DNA of 64,000 nt, from contig NKXN01000004.1 of assembly GCA_002261155.1 (NCBI GenBank), positions 62,001 through 126,000 of the forward strand. Direction: 5' to 3'. Source of the stretch: Bacillaceae bacterium SAS-127. Lineage in GTDB: Bacteria; Bacillota; Bacilli; Bacillales; Domibacillaceae. The notes beneath the pieces are model-generated. The model was not told where the DNA came from, did no database searches, and was given only the letters and a program-made list of their open reading frames with translations. A program made the position numbers and the translations under genes. Below, piece by piece: positions 45,082 to 56,059 of this stretch; positions within the stretch are counted from its first letter, which is position 1, and each line of letters opens with the position of its first letter.

Positions 45082-47559
45082 ATGGGGTACTTATCAAAAT
45101 CACATCGTAAATTTGTCGCGTCTGCTGCAACAGCAACGCTAGTAGCAGCAGCTGTTGCACCTGCTTCGGCAGCTTCATTTTCAGACGTTTCAAAGGATTA
45201 TAAAGAGGCTGTAGATTATCTAGTTAGTAATAAGATCGCGGATGGAATGACGGATACTAAATTTGGGACAACTCTTTCCATTAAACGCGTCGATGCTGCG
45301 GTAATGTTGTCAAAATCGCTACAATTAGACATTACTAAGGTAGGGGATTCTGGATTTAAGGATGTACCATCGCGTGCAAAAGCACATGTAGATGCTTTAA
45401 AAGCTGCTGGGATTGTAGGCGGAAAATCAGCCACTAAATTTGGTTCAGAACAAAATATTACTCGTGGTGAAGCGGCCCTTATGCTAACAAAAGCATATAA
45501 ATTAAAGGGAGATAATACGAAAAATCCTTTTACAGACGTTTCTGATCGCTACAAGGATGCCGTTAGTGCGCTTGTGAAAAATGACATCACTTCTGGTAAG
45601 ACAGCTACGTCTTATGGAACTACTGATAATATCAAACGCGGTGAATATGCAATTTTTTTACATAAGCTTTCGAGAGTGAATAAAGATTATACCTTGTCTT
45701 TAATGCATACGAACGACACGCATGCGAGTCTTGACAATGCGCCGAAGAAGATGACCGCGATTAAAGAAGTGCGCGCGCAAAAGCCAAATGCGTTATTGGT
45801 GGATGCAGGGGATGTATTTTCTGGCACACTCTATTTCAATGAATTTAAAGGTCAAGCGGATCTTAAATTAATGAATCTTATGGGTTACGATGTGATGACG
45901 TTTGGAAACCATGAATTCGATCTTGGTTCTAGTCCAGAAGGCCATCAAGCATTAGTAGACTTTATTAAAGGGGCTAAGTTTTCGTTTGTGAGTTCGAATA
46001 TCGATTTTTCTAAGGACGACAAATTCAAAGGGTTGTTCAGTGATACGGTGTCTAGTAAACCGGAAGAAGGAAAAATCTATAACGGAATGGTTAAGGAAGT
46101 GGATGGTCAAAAGGTAGGATTTTTCGGTCTGACAACCGAAGATACGAAGGGGATATCTAGCCCGAATAAAGTAGTCTTTGAAAACTACATTCAAGAAGCA
46201 GAAAAAGCGGTGAAAGCATTTGAAGACATGGGAGTGAACAAAATTGTCGCTGTTTCTCACATTGGATATGACGATAACGAAGCGGTTGATAATGATTTAA
46301 CATTAGCTGCCAAAGTAGACGGTATCGATGTCGTTGTTGGTGGGCATAGTCATACAAAATTAAGCGAACCGACTGTCGTGAATAAAGATGAAAATGGAAA
46401 AGCGAAAGATCCTACCATCATTGTTCATGCGGATCAATACAATAAGTTTTTGGGGACATTAGATGTTACATTCGACAAACATGGAAAAGTAATTGGTCAA
46501 GCGGGTCAGTTAATTGAGATTAAAGAGCAAGCGGAAGATGCTGAAACGAAGGGCATTTTAGATTCATATGCTAAACAAATCGATACAGTCAAAAACACAC
46601 CGACAGAAGCAACAGCGGCAAAAGTTCTAGACAACCCTCGTACAGGCGGCGATAACACGAAGCCAAGTGTTCGTAAAAATGAAACAGAGCTTGGAAACTT
46701 AATCACAGATGGCATGCTGAAAAAAGCAAAAGAGTACAACCCTAAAGTAGTAATGGCGCTTCAAAACGGCGGCGGTATTCGTGTGCCGATGGATCAAGGA
46801 CCAATTACTGTTGGTGAAGTTATTAATGTCCTTCCATTTGGAAACACGTTAGCGACGATGGAAGTTACAGGTACTGAGTTGAAAGAAGCATTTGAAACAA
46901 GCATAAAAGCTTTACCAAAGGAAAACGGTGGTTTCTTACACGTGTCAGGAGCAAAGGTAAAATATGATTCTTCTAAACCAGCAGGTGAGCGCGTCGTATC
47001 TATCTCTTATAAACAAGCAAATGGTTCTTACACAGAAATTAAAGAGGCAGAGAAATACACTGTAGCGACCAATGCCTTCACTGCTAAAGGTGGAGATGGT
47101 TACGACGTCTTCAAGAAAGCATATGAAGAAGGTCGTGTAACGGATCTTGGCTTATCCGATTGGGAAAACTTAAGAGATCATGTGAAGAGTTTAGGGACGG
47201 TCAATCCGCAAATTGAAGGCCGTATTGTGGATGTAGCGAACCAAACAAATCCAGATACAGGTGGATCTACTGGTGGTGGGTCGAACCCTACCCTTCCCGG
47301 CGGTAATGTTAATGGGAATTCTTTTTCTGGAACGAGTGCAAATCCAAAAGTTTATAACAGCTCTGTAACTGTTGACGTGACAAACATTGATTCTTTGGCA
47401 CACGCTGTGGTGCAAGGGAACTTAACAATTAATGGATCGAAAAACCCTGACTTGGCTTTGAACAGCATTAAAGTTGAAGGCGATTTAATTCTCGATGAGG
47501 GCTTCAAATCATTAAACTTGTCTAATATTGAAGTGGTTGGAGAGACCATTTTTAAATGA
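45082..47559 (+). CDS. SLH-anchored 5'-nucleotidase (copy 1, 825 aa)
   Basis: Signal peptide (1-30), three SLH domains (about 31-200), then a UshA-type enzyme: a calcineurin-like metallophosphatase domain (about 208-480; HTNDTHASLDNA, DAGDVFSGT, GNHEFDLG, GGHSHT) and a 5'-nucleotidase C-terminal domain (about 520-720; ALQNGGGIRVPMDQGPIT, NAFTAKGGDGYDVF). All metal-ligand motifs are present. It should release phosphate from extracellular nucleotides. A Gly/Ser linker leads to a 90-residue beta-rich tail absent from the paralogue at 56060. ATG 45082 follows GGGGGAA. The secreted nuclease gene lies downstream. Confidence 0.92.
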   Translation: MGYLSKSHRKFVASAATATLVAAAVAPASAASFSDVSKDYKEAVDYLVSNKIADGMTDTKFGTTLSIKRVDAAVMLSKSLQLDITKVGDSGFKDVPSRAKAHVDALKAAGIVGGKSATKFGSEQNITRGEAALMLTKAYKLKGDNTKNPFTDVSDRYKDAVSALVKNDITSGKTATSYGTTDNIKRGEYAIFLHKLSRVNKDYTLSLMHTNDTHASLDNAPKKMTAIKEVRAQKPNALLVDAGDVFSGTLYFNEFKGQADLKLMNLMGYDVMTFGNHEFDLGSSPEGHQALVDFIKGAKFSFVSSNIDFSKDDKFKGLFSDTVSSKPEEGKIYNGMVKEVDGQKVGFFGLTTEDTKGISSPNKVVFENYIQEAEKAVKAFEDMGVNKIVAVSHIGYDDNEAVDNDLTLAAKVDGIDVVVGGHSHTKLSEPTVVNKDENGKAKDPTIIVHADQYNKFLGTLDVTFDKHGKVIGQAGQLIEIKEQAEDAETKGILDSYAKQIDTVKNTPTEATAAKVLDNPRTGGDNTKPSVRKNETELGNLITDGMLKKAKEYNPKVVMALQNGGGIRVPMDQGPITVGEVINVLPFGNTLATMEVTGTELKEAFETSIKALPKENGGFLHVSGAKVKYDSSKPAGERVVSISYKQANGSYTEIKEAEKYTVATNAFTAKGGDGYDVFKKAYEEGRVTDLGLSDWENLRDHVKSLGTVNPQIEGRIVDVANQTNPDTGGSTGGGSNPTLPGGNVNGNSFSGTSANPKVYNSSVTVDVTNIDSLAHAVVQGNLTINGSKNPDLALNSIKVEGDLILDEGFKSLNLSNIEVVGETIFK

Positions 47560-47686
47560 CTGATGTAGAAAAACTCTAGGCTGATCTTTTCATGCCTAGT
47601 TCACTATAGGGCATGGGAAGAGGTAACTCATTTTTTAAAAACATCTGTTACAAGAGTGTACCTAATAATAAAGGAGACGAAACTCA

Positions 47687-50600
47687 ATGAGCAAGAATAA
47701 ATGGAGAAAATCGATTAATAGTGCTCTATCCATAACTTTAGCAGCGAGTTTGCTAGTACCTACTTTTCCAGCAACTACAAAAGCCTCAACAGCAGCCACT
47801 GATTTGATTATATCTGAGTATATTGAGGGTGGAAGTCATAATAAAGCCATTGAATTATATAATGGGACAGGCAAAACGATTGATTTAAGTACCTATACAC
47901 TTGAATTACACTCAAATGGAGCGACTACGGCAACGAATAAAGTGAATTTAGAGGGAACATTAGAAAGTAATGATGTTTATGTGGTCTATCATAAGGATGC
48001 CGATCAAAAAATAAAGGACCATGGTGATTTAGAAAATTCTACAGTCATTAACTTTAATGGAGATGATCCAATTGTTTTAAGAAAGGATGGAGCTGTTGTA
48101 GACTCTATCGGACAAGCTAACGGATTAAAGAATAGTTTTGGAGTTGATGCTACACTCGTTCGTAAAAGCTCCGTTGCATTTGGAGATACGAATATTGAGG
48201 ACGCATTTGATGTAGCTGCGGAATGGGATACATTTAATAAAGATACCTTTACTCAACTAGGTCAACATCAAATGGACGGCTCAACAAAGCCAGACCCAAC
48301 AGAACCAGTTGACGTTACATCTGCAATCATCACTGGTACAGCGAAAATTGGTGAAACGTTAACGGCAGCAGCGAATGAAGGAGCAACGAATGTCACGTAT
48401 CAATGGCAAGTAGCTGATACAGTAGATGGTACTTATACAAATATTGAAGGTGCTACAAAGGCAACATTAGCATTAACAGCTACTCAAGAAGGTAAATTTA
48501 TCAAAGTGATCATTAACGGCGATAATAGCTCTACAGCGACTAGTGAAGCAACTACACAAGTGGTAGCAGCTGACCCTACTCAAGTATTGTCAATTGCCGA
48601 TGCGCGTGCAAAATCGATTGGTGAGGAAGTAATTATCAAGGGAACAGTCACAGCTAAGTTAAAGAATACGATTGCAGTGGAAGATGAAACAGGTGGTATG
48701 GCGGTTCGTCCGACAAGCTTAGATGTAGCGGTTGGCGATGAAGTGACATTATCAGGAACGATTGCTGAATTTAAAGGACTTCTGCAATTAGATTCAGCGA
48801 CGATCGTTGAGAAAAACGCTAATGCTGGTGCACTCACTCCGAAAGAAGTGACGGGCGCTGATGTAAATGAAGACCATGAATCTGAATTGGTTGCAGTGAA
48901 AAATGTGGAAATTAAAAGCGTAAATGATGGTGGTTCTTGGGCAAACTATACAGTTACAGATGGTACAACGGAATTTATTGTTCGTGATGAAACAGGCGAA
49001 CTAGATTTAACGGCAGGGATGAAATATGACTCCATTACAGGGATTATTCAACAGTATAATGCAGATTATCAAATCATCCCGCGTTCACAGCAAGATATCG
49101 TAGCTGATAGTTCTGTCATCCAACCGTTTTTTGCGAACCCAGCTAGCGGTACATTTGTAGGTGGCACAACAGTTACCTTATCTGCAAACACTGCCGGTGC
49201 TGAAATTTATTACACATTAGACGGTACAGAACCGACAAAAGAAAGCACTAAATATACAACGGCAATCGAAATTACAGAAGACACAACAATTAAAGCAGTA
49301 GCCATTACAGCAGAAGGCTCTTCTGCAGTAAAAACATTCGATTATAAAATCACAGATAGCTTACAAATTCATGATATTCAAGGAGCTAGCCACGAAACAT
49401 CATTTGATCGTCAAATGGTAGAAAATATTCAGGGTGTAGTGACGTATTCATTTAAATTAAATAGCAACAATTATTATCACATTCAAACACCAGATGAACT
49501 GGCTGATAATGATCCAAAAACATCGGAAGGAATCGTTCTCTATAGCGGAAAAAATCCTTGGCCGATCGAAGTAGGAGATTTAGTATCTGTGACTGGTGAA
49601 GTTAGTGAATATGCGATCGATGGTTTCGGTGACAAACAAGAAACAGATATGAAGACAACACAAATCACTGTTCGCGATGATCGAGGTGGCAAAGTTGAAG
49701 TACTTCAATCTGGCGTAGAATTACCAAAGCCGATTGTAATCGACGAAACTAATCTACCAACTGAACATATTGATAGTGATGAATTAGCTGAATTTAATCC
49801 AGAAGTAGATGCAATTGATTTCTGGGAAAGTATTGAAGGTATGCGTGTGCAAGTGGGTAATGTAAAGGCAGTTGCTCCACAAGAGCATGGTGATCTTGTA
49901 ACTGTTCTTGAAGGTAGCAAAACGAACTCTTTACATGGTGGCGTTCTTTTAGAAGAAAATGATCAAAATGCTGAACGCATCCAATTCCGCTTAGAGCCGA
50001 ACAGTCCAGCTCGTGATTTTGAAGTAGCAACAGGCGATAAATTTAAAGGGCCGATCGAAGGTGTAGTAGGCTATTCATTCCAAAACTACAAAATTTACGT
50101 TGGATTAGATGAAATGAAAGCGGCTCACTCAAAAGGCGAGGCGAAGCCAGAGAAAACAACGATTGTGAAGAATGATAAGAAGTTAACAATCGCTTCTTAT
50201 AACTTAGAAAACTTCTCAAACAATGACAAAACGACTTCAGATGATAAAGCACAAAAGTTAGCAAGAGCGATTGCTACAGATATGCAAAGCCCTGATATTG
50301 TTGGTGTGACAGAGGTGCAAGATAATAACGGTCCAGATGCTGGCGATTCAAAAGCAGATGAAAGTTATCAACGATTGATTGCTGCGATTGCAAATGCCGG
50401 AGGACCAACATATGAGTACGTCAACATTGATCCAGAATATAATCAAGATGGTGGGCAACCAGGAGCTAATATTCGAGTTGGTTTCTTATACAATCCTGAC
50501 CGCGTGTCATTAACAGACGGTATGCCTCAAGGAGATGCAACGACAGCTGTTGGGTATGAAAATGGTAAATTAACGCATAATCCAGGTCGTATTGATCCAA

Positions 50601-52453
50601 ACAACAGTGCATTTAATAGCAGTCGTAAGCCATTAGCCGCTCAATTTGATTTCCAAGGGGATAATGTTATTGTGATTGCGAACCATTGGAACTCTAAAGG
50701 TGGGGATACACCATTATTCGGTTCGCAACAGCCACCTGTTTACAAAAGTGAAGTACAACGTAAGCAAATTGCCACAATCGTAGCTAACTTTATCACAGAT
50801 GTTAAAACAGAAAATCCAGATGCCAACATTGTTTCTCTTGGTGACTTTAACGACTTCCAATTCTCTGATGCGTTAAAGATCCATGAAGGCAAACATATGA
50901 CGAACATGGTCAACAAAGTAGAAACAGCTGACCGTTACACATACGTATATCAAGGAAACTCTCAAGTATTAGACCATATTTTAGTATCGAAAAATCTTGA
51001 AAAAGCAACAGAAGTGGATATTCTGCATGTGAATGCTGACTTCACTGATATGGCAGGTCGTGCAAGTGACCATGATCCAGTATTAGTTCAGGTTAGTTTG
51101 ACGGGGGATGGAGAAGTGACTCCAGAACCAATCAAGCCTGAAAAAGAATACAATTTAACTAACTTTAAAACAAAGAAATTAAAAATCAACTCGCCAAGCG
51201 TGGCTATTAATGTAGATGAATCATCTGTTATTAAAGATGGGATTTGGTTGAAAGGTGCTTATGCCGAGCTTCAAGGTGCAGGATTAAGTAAAACGAAAGT
51301 AACGATTCAGCCGACAGCACCTGATGCCATCATTGATTTCAAAGGCGCTGAAGTGAAAGAAGTGATTATTGAAAAAAATAATGTGAAGGAAATTAGAGGC
51401 GCTGAAAACATTAAAAATATTAAATACGAAAAAGGCGCAACACCTGAATCGATTAAGTTTACTGATTCCAAAGGAGAGCCAATCGGCTCTCCTTCTTTGC
51501 CAGGTGACAATAAAGCTCCTGTGTTAAAAAAGGAATTTATGAATCAAACAGTAAAAATGGGAGAAGCGATTTCTTTACGCTTATCCGATTATTTCTCTGA
51601 TCCTGACAATGATCGGTTAACATTCACATCGACGAAAGGAACAATTGATCAGCAAGCAGGAACGCTGACGCTTATGCTTGAAGAAGGAAGTCATATCGTC
51701 GCTGTCACGGCTACAGATGGAAAGGCTAGTGAAACAGCAAGTTTTGGTGTCACTGTCAAAGCAGAGGAAGTACTAAGTGATGATTATTATAAAGATGCTT
51801 ATGGAAAGACAGGCAGTGATTTGAAAACAGCTCTACATGAAATCATCGATGATCATAAACAGCTTTCTTATAATGATGTTTGGGAAGCATTACGTGAGAC
51901 AGACGAAGATCCAAACAATCCAAACAACGTCATTTTGCTTTACTCTGGGAAATCTCGTTCAAAGAGTCTAAATGGCGGAGATATGGGCGATTGGAACCGT
52001 GAGCACGTTTGGGCGAAATCACATGGCGATTTCGGAACGAGCAAAGGGCCGGGCACAGACATCCATCATTTACGTCCGACAGATGTTCGTATCAATAGCA
52101 TGCGAGGAAACTTAGACTTTAATAACGGCGGAAGTGCCGTAAGTGATTGTAACGGATGTTTCCGCTCGTCTGATTCGTGGGAGCCACCTGATCGTGTGAA
52201 AGGTGATGTTGCTAGAATGCTCTTTTACATGACGGTGCGCTATGAAAGTGGAGATCGTGTCGACCTTGAGTTGAATGAGAAATTGAATAATGGATCAAAT
52301 CCATACCACGGTAAAAAGTCCGTGCTATTAGAATGGCATAAACAAGATCCAGTTGACGATTTTGAGAAAAACAGAAACAACGTTATCCAAGAGTGGCAAG
52401 GAAACCGCAACCCATTCATTGACCACCCGGAATGGGCAAAAGAAATTTGGTAA
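47687..52453 (+). CDS. Giant secreted multidomain nuclease (1588 aa)
   Basis: Signal peptide (1-32); lamin-tail-like domain (about 35-165); Ig-like module (about 175-285); OB-fold, YhcR-type region (about 300-480); chitobiase/FN3-like domain (about 490-560); another OB-like domain; an endonuclease/exonuclease/phosphatase domain (about 825-1130) with ASYNLENF, VTEVQDN, IANHWNSKGGD, LGDFND and SDHDPV; a beta linker and cadherin-like repeat; and a C-terminal endonuclease I/YhcR-type domain (about 1365-1588) with NREHVWAKSH and RGNLDF. It probably degrades extracellular DNA/RNA with two different active sites. No SLH or LPXTG anchor is visible. GGAG precedes ATG 47687. It is likely co-expressed with the SLH 5'-nucleotidase. 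Confidence 0.9.
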   Translation: MSKNKWRKSINSALSITLAASLLVPTFPATTKASTAATDLIISEYIEGGSHNKAIELYNGTGKTIDLSTYTLELHSNGATTATNKVNLEGTLESNDVYVVYHKDADQKIKDHGDLENSTVINFNGDDPIVLRKDGAVVDSIGQANGLKNSFGVDATLVRKSSVAFGDTNIEDAFDVAAEWDTFNKDTFTQLGQHQMDGSTKPDPTEPVDVTSAIITGTAKIGETLTAAANEGATNVTYQWQVADTVDGTYTNIEGATKATLALTATQEGKFIKVIINGDNSSTATSEATTQVVAADPTQVLSIADARAKSIGEEVIIKGTVTAKLKNTIAVEDETGGMAVRPTSLDVAVGDEVTLSGTIAEFKGLLQLDSATIVEKNANAGALTPKEVTGADVNEDHESELVAVKNVEIKSVNDGGSWANYTVTDGTTEFIVRDETGELDLTAGMKYDSITGIIQQYNADYQIIPRSQQDIVADSSVIQPFFANPASGTFVGGTTVTLSANTAGAEIYYTLDGTEPTKESTKYTTAIEITEDTTIKAVAITAEGSSAVKTFDYKITDSLQIHDIQGASHETSFDRQMVENIQGVVTYSFKLNSNNYYHIQTPDELADNDPKTSEGIVLYSGKNPWPIEVGDLVSVTGEVSEYAIDGFGDKQETDMKTTQITVRDDRGGKVEVLQSGVELPKPIVIDETNLPTEHIDSDELAEFNPEVDAIDFWESIEGMRVQVGNVKAVAPQEHGDLVTVLEGSKTNSLHGGVLLEENDQNAERIQFRLEPNSPARDFEVATGDKFKGPIEGVVGYSFQNYKIYVGLDEMKAAHSKGEAKPEKTTIVKNDKKLTIASYNLENFSNNDKTTSDDKAQKLARAIATDMQSPDIVGVTEVQDNNGPDAGDSKADESYQRLIAAIANAGGPTYEYVNIDPEYNQDGGQPGANIRVGFLYNPDRVSLTDGMPQGDATTAVGYENGKLTHNPGRIDPNNSAFNSSRKPLAAQFDFQGDNVIVIANHWNSKGGDTPLFGSQQPPVYKSEVQRKQIATIVANFITDVKTENPDANIVSLGDFNDFQFSDALKIHEGKHMTNMVNKVETADRYTYVYQGNSQVLDHILVSKNLEKATEVDILHVNADFTDMAGRASDHDPVLVQVSLTGDGEVTPEPIKPEKEYNLTNFKTKKLKINSPSVAINVDESSVIKDGIWLKGAYAELQGAGLSKTKVTIQPTAPDAIIDFKGAEVKEVIIEKNNVKEIRGAENIKNIKYEKGATPESIKFTDSKGEPIGSPSLPGDNKAPVLKKEFMNQTVKMGEAISLRLSDYFSDPDNDRLTFTSTKGTIDQQAGTLTLMLEEGSHIVAVTATDGKASETASFGVTVKAEEVLSDDYYKDAYGKTGSDLKTALHEIIDDHKQLSYNDVWEALRETDEDPNNPNNVILLYSGKSRSKSLNGGDMGDWNREHVWAKSHGDFGTSKGPGTDIHHLRPTDVRINSMRGNLDFNNGGSAVSDCNGCFRSSDSWEPPDRVKGDVARMLFYMTVRYESGDRVDLELNEKLNNGSNPYHGKKSVLLEWHKQDPVDDFEKNRNNVIQEWQGNRNPFIDHPEWAKEIW

Positions 52454-52481
52454 GTGCCTGTCACTCCCCGGTTTTTGTCGA
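52454..52481. repeat. 28-bp dispersed repeat, copy 1
   Basis: GTGCCTGTCACTCCCC-GGTTTTTGTCGA motif; the same 28 bp occur at 54046 and 63923 and, with two changes, at 63335. Confidence 0.85.
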
Positions 52482-52534
52482 ATGGCGAAGTGGTATTAGT
52501 GAAAGAGATTAGAAGTTAGATATACATCTTTAAA

Positions 52535-52573
52535 AAAGTTTTGTGGAGAAATCTCTACAAGACTTTTTTTTAT
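52535..52573 (+). terminator. Terminator after the giant nuclease gene
   Basis: AAGTTTTGTGGAGA pairs, with mismatches, with TCTCTACAAGACTT and is followed by a T run. Confidence 0.85.
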
Positions 52574-52767
52574 TTTGATCAGATTAGTGCATAGAAATTG
52601 TGGAGGATAGAGGCTTCTACATGGTAGTTAGTAGGTTAGTCTTATGGTATATTCAGTGGTTTTTTCCGTTATGTTGAAAAAAGGTGTGGAATATTACATT
52701 TTTAATGGGTATAATTTACTTGTAATGTTTTTACTAGTTTGATAAAAAATTCTTTGGAGGGGTAAGA

Positions 52768-53985
52768 TTGAAAAAGGCAATTATTTTTATACTGTCAGTT
52801 TTGCTGATTTGTACAGCTGTACCGATGAACCAAGTGCAAGCAGCAGCTGAACCAATTAAAGACATGAAGTCGAGCTATCGCTTCTATGAGTCGGTTTGGA
52901 GTTTAACGGCAAAAGGAGTGCTTGTTCCAGTAAGTGACGATGAATTAAAGGTCGCACCTGATAGATTGGTGACACGTGCAGAAGCAGCCAACATGATTAC
53001 TGCAATGCTCGGATTAAAGCGAGAAAGTGACCACCCAGGATTCCGCGATGTAACGAAAGAAAATATAAACTATGATTCTATTGCTGCTTTAGCGGAGAGA
53101 AACATCATCGATGGATTTAAAGATGGTACAATTAAACCAAATGAGGTTTTAACACGAGCGCAAATGGCGAAAATGATTTCGTTAAGTTTCAAATATAAAA
53201 CGAATGCAAACGCAGTCATTCCATTTAAGGATGTAGCTAAAGGGAATTGGGCTGTGCCTTATATTGATGCATTAATTCGTAGTAAAGTGACAAATGGTAC
53301 GACGGCTACTACTTTCTCACCAAATGACAAATTAACACGCCAGCAAATGGTTTTATTCTTGTATCGTGCTCATCAAAAGAAACCAGTAAGCCAGTACAAT
53401 GATGAGGAAATTTTTAATTTAGTTAGAGAAGTGCAGAATAAAGCAGATATGGTCATGCAATATTATGTGAGTGCTTCTAAGAAACCAGCATTCTCTAAAG
53501 TACGAGCAGAGTTGCTTCCTTATGCTGAAACAGCGCTTGTAGATAGCTTTATGAAGGAATTTTATAATGAAGCATGCACAGGATGCGATTGGGTCATGTA
53601 TGCCGAGGTTTATGATACAGGCTTACCATATGAAATTATGGAACGTAGTAATAAGCAAGTTAAAGTGAAAGTGCGTTACCCGGCTGAAATGGACGATGCT
53701 TATACTGTTGTTTGGACGCTAGTAAATGTCAATGGCAAATGGAAGATCAAAGACTGGGAAGAGTATTCGATTAAAGAAGCTCCATTCAAGTTGACAGTGA
53801 AACAAGCGGCGCACTATTTGAAATCAGTACTTGAAGATCCGATGACTTGGGAAGGTAAACGCGAGTATGTCAAGGCAATCAAACATGAAGGAACAAGCAA
53901 AGGTTACTATAAATTCTCAATTAAAACCAATGTAGATGAATACATTGTTGAAATTAACCCGACAAATGCGGAGTTAAAGGAATAA
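52768..53985 (+). CDS. SLH-domain protein with DUF3993-like C-terminus
   Basis: A 405-aa secreted protein. Signal peptide (1-24), three SLH domains (about 28-205) and a C-terminal alpha/beta region (about 215-405) with a CTGC motif and the segment VVWTLVNVNGKWKIKDWEEYS, reminiscent of DUF3993/SnoaL-like pockets. TTG 52768 follows GGAGGGG. Function unknown; the anchor places it on the cell surface. It stands alone between terminators and between the two 5'-nucleotidase modules. Confidence 0.82.
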   Translation: MKKAIIFILSVLLICTAVPMNQVQAAAEPIKDMKSSYRFYESVWSLTAKGVLVPVSDDELKVAPDRLVTRAEAANMITAMLGLKRESDHPGFRDVTKENINYDSIAALAERNIIDGFKDGTIKPNEVLTRAQMAKMISLSFKYKTNANAVIPFKDVAKGNWAVPYIDALIRSKVTNGTTATTFSPNDKLTRQQMVLFLYRAHQKKPVSQYNDEEIFNLVREVQNKADMVMQYYVSASKKPAFSKVRAELLPYAETALVDSFMKEFYNEACTGCDWVMYAEVYDTGLPYEIMERSNKQVKVKVRYPAEMDDAYTVVWTLVNVNGKWKIKDWEEYSIKEAPFKLTVKQAAHYLKSVLEDPMTWEGKREYVKAIKHEGTSKGYYKFSIKTNVDEYIVEINPTNAELKE

Positions 53986-53990
53986 TGTAT

Positions 53991-54036
53991 AAAAACAAGC
54001 TCTGTAGCGAAACATCGCGGCAGAGCTTGTTTTAAA
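53991..54036 (+). terminator. Terminator after the SLH/DUF3993-like gene
   Basis: A 12-bp stem, AAACAAGCTCTG with CAGAGCTTGTTT, encloses an inner GCG/CGC pairing. Confidence 0.85.
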
Positions 54037-54045
54037 TGAAATGAG

Positions 54046-54073
54046 GTGCCTGTCACTCCCCGGTTTTTGTCGA
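54046..54073. repeat. 28-bp dispersed repeat, copy 2
   Basis: Identical to the repeat at 52454 over 28 bp. Confidence 0.85.
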
Positions 54074-54089
54074 TATATGTTATGCAGTA

Positions 54090-55775
54090 CTACAGTTTAA
54101 ATTGATTGACTAGTTTTTTTAAGTCATTAGCCATGTTGTTCAGTACTTCGACGGAGGAGGAGATGTTTTTCATGGATGTATATTGTTCTCCTGCAGCACT
54201 TGCTACGTTTTGTGTATTAGCTGCTAGTTCCTCTGATGTGTAGGTCATTCGCTGAATCATCTCGACAATGCCGTCTGTACTTGCATTCACTTGCTCAACG
54301 ACAGCGGATACTTCATGGTTTTGAACGGAAATGTCCTCAATGGTTTTGGTGATCTCGTGGAAGGAACCATCTGTTTGGGTCGTTAAATCCATGCCACCTT
54401 GAACAGCCGTCATGCCTTCTTTCATCGATTGGATTGCATTTTGAGACTCCGTTTGAATTTCTTCGATTAATTTTCTAATTTCCTTAGCGGATTGCTCCGA
54501 TTGTTCCGCTAATTGTTTCACCTCTCCTGCAACAACAGCAAACCCTTTTCCATGTTCTCCTGCTCGTGCTGATTCAATTGCCGCATTTAATGACAGTAGA
54601 TTCGTCTGGCTAGCAATGTCGGTGATGATCGAAATGATTTGGTCAATTTCTCTCGATTTTTGATCAAGTCGCCGAATCACCTCGAATGTATGATCCACTT
54701 TTTGATGGATTTGATTCATTTGCTCTAGTGTTTCCTCCACCACTTGATTTCCTTTTTGAGCATTCTTTTTCGCATGCTGACCTAAGTCTGTTACCGTCTG
54801 AATCGCTTGAGCCGCTTGCGTCATTCCTTGAGATACTTCTGAAATAAAGCGGGAAGAGTTAGAAGAATCGGCTGCTTGTTGCTCGGTTACAGAGGCGACC
54901 TCTTGCATCGCGGAAGTGATCTCTTCTGTCGCTTTTTCATTTTTTTCTGCGCTAGTTGTTAATTGCTCGGAGGATGAGACAATTTCTTTTGAAGTTATAT
55001 CAATTTTTTCGATTAGTTTGCTTAGTTGTTGCCTCATTTGCTCAAAAGATTGTGCTAATTTTCCAATTTCATCTTTTGATTTCAATTGAATCGGCTCGTG
55101 CAAGTGACCTTTCGCAATCGCTTCTGTGGAGAGAATTAATTGATGAAGCGGGACGATAATTGATCGACTTAATAAAATAGCAACGATGATGCCAATGACA
55201 AAGATGATTATGATGATCCAGTTGAACACTGTTGTGTTCTTTTGAACGAGTTGCTCAATATCTTTGACGGATTGGCTAATCTTTTCGGCATTTTCTTGCT
55301 GAAATAGATCGACTTTCTCATTAATATCTGTTGCCGCTTTGTCAAATTCAAGCATGACTGGGTTTCCTTTTTGCGGGCCACCTTGTATATATTGTTTGGC
55401 CATTTTCTGTCCTAAAGCATAGTAAGTTTGAAAAGACTGCTCAATCGAGTCCAACCTGTCAACATCATCTGGATTCAGCTCTCTCAATGTTTGAATATCG
55501 CGGTAAAAAACATTGCTATATTTTTCTGCTTGCTCAAATCCATCGTTTAATCCATTTTGTCCTCTTGTCGCACTAATATCTGATAAATATTGCTGTACCT
55601 GTACAACCGATAATTTCAGCTCATCTGATAATAGGGACGTTTGCAAGGTTTGGTCTTTAATCATTTGTATTTGCTCGACTTGTGAACTAGCATTTTTCTG
55701 TTGATACATACCAAGGAAAAGTAACAATAGAAAAATGAGACCGAAAGAGAGAAAGCTTCTTAGTTTAATTGACAA
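54090..55775 (-). CDS. Methyl-accepting chemotaxis protein 2
   Basis: A 561-aa chemoreceptor. TM1 at the N-terminus ([15 protein letters not shown]), a helical ligand domain with [13 protein letters not shown]2 (about 190-210), HAMP, and a signalling hairpin with [20 protein letters not shown] and [22 protein letters not shown] 55775 is chosen because AGGAGGGG lies 5 nt upstream; the longer frame to 55907 adds 44 residues before the membrane anchor and has no ribosome site. It is divergent from the adjacent SLH 5'-nucleotidase. Its ligand domain differs from that of MCP 1. Confidence 0.9.
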   Translation of the reverse strand: MSIKLRSFLSFGLIFLLLLFLGMYQQKNASSQVEQIQMIKDQTLQTSLLSDELKLSVVQVQQYLSDISATRGQNGLNDGFEQAEKYSNVFYRDIQTLRELNPDDVDRLDSIEQSFQTYYALGQKMAKQYIQGGPQKGNPVMLEFDKAATDINEKVDLFQQENAEKISQSVKDIEQLVQKNTTVFNWIIIIIFVIGIIVAILLSRSIIVPLHQLILSTEAIAKGHLHEPIQLKSKDEIGKLAQSFEQMRQQLSKLIEKIDITSKEIVSSSEQLTTSAEKNEKATEEITSAMQEVASVTEQQAADSSNSSRFISEVSQGMTQAAQAIQTVTDLGQHAKKNAQKGNQVVEETLEQMNQIHQKVDHTFEVIRRLDQKSREIDQIISIITDIASQTNLLSLNAAIESARAGEHGKGFAVVAGEVKQLAEQSEQSAKEIRKLIEEIQTESQNAIQSMKEGMTAVQGGMDLTTQTDGSFHEITKTIEDISVQNHEVSAVVEQVNASTDGIVEMIQRMTYTSEELAANTQNVASAAGEQYTSMKNISSSVEVLNNMANDLKKLVNQFKL

Positions 55776-56059
55776 AACAACCCCTCCTGAGTGTTCATAT
55801 TTTTGGTGAAAAAGAACTATGTATACTAATGAGTCTTTCATCTTAATTGTAAAGTAATTGTAAAGGTATTTCAATTGAATGCGGAGAATCAAGGAATAGT
55901 GGGTCAATGAAATTCACGAAATTTATATAATATTTTTACAATATCAATGTGTTGTTTGTGTTATGGTTTTAGTTGGACAGATTTCTACAAAATTGGAATG
56001 TTTTATTCGGAGAGTACACGATCAAACTTACATTTATTAAAATTGGAGGAATTGAGTGT

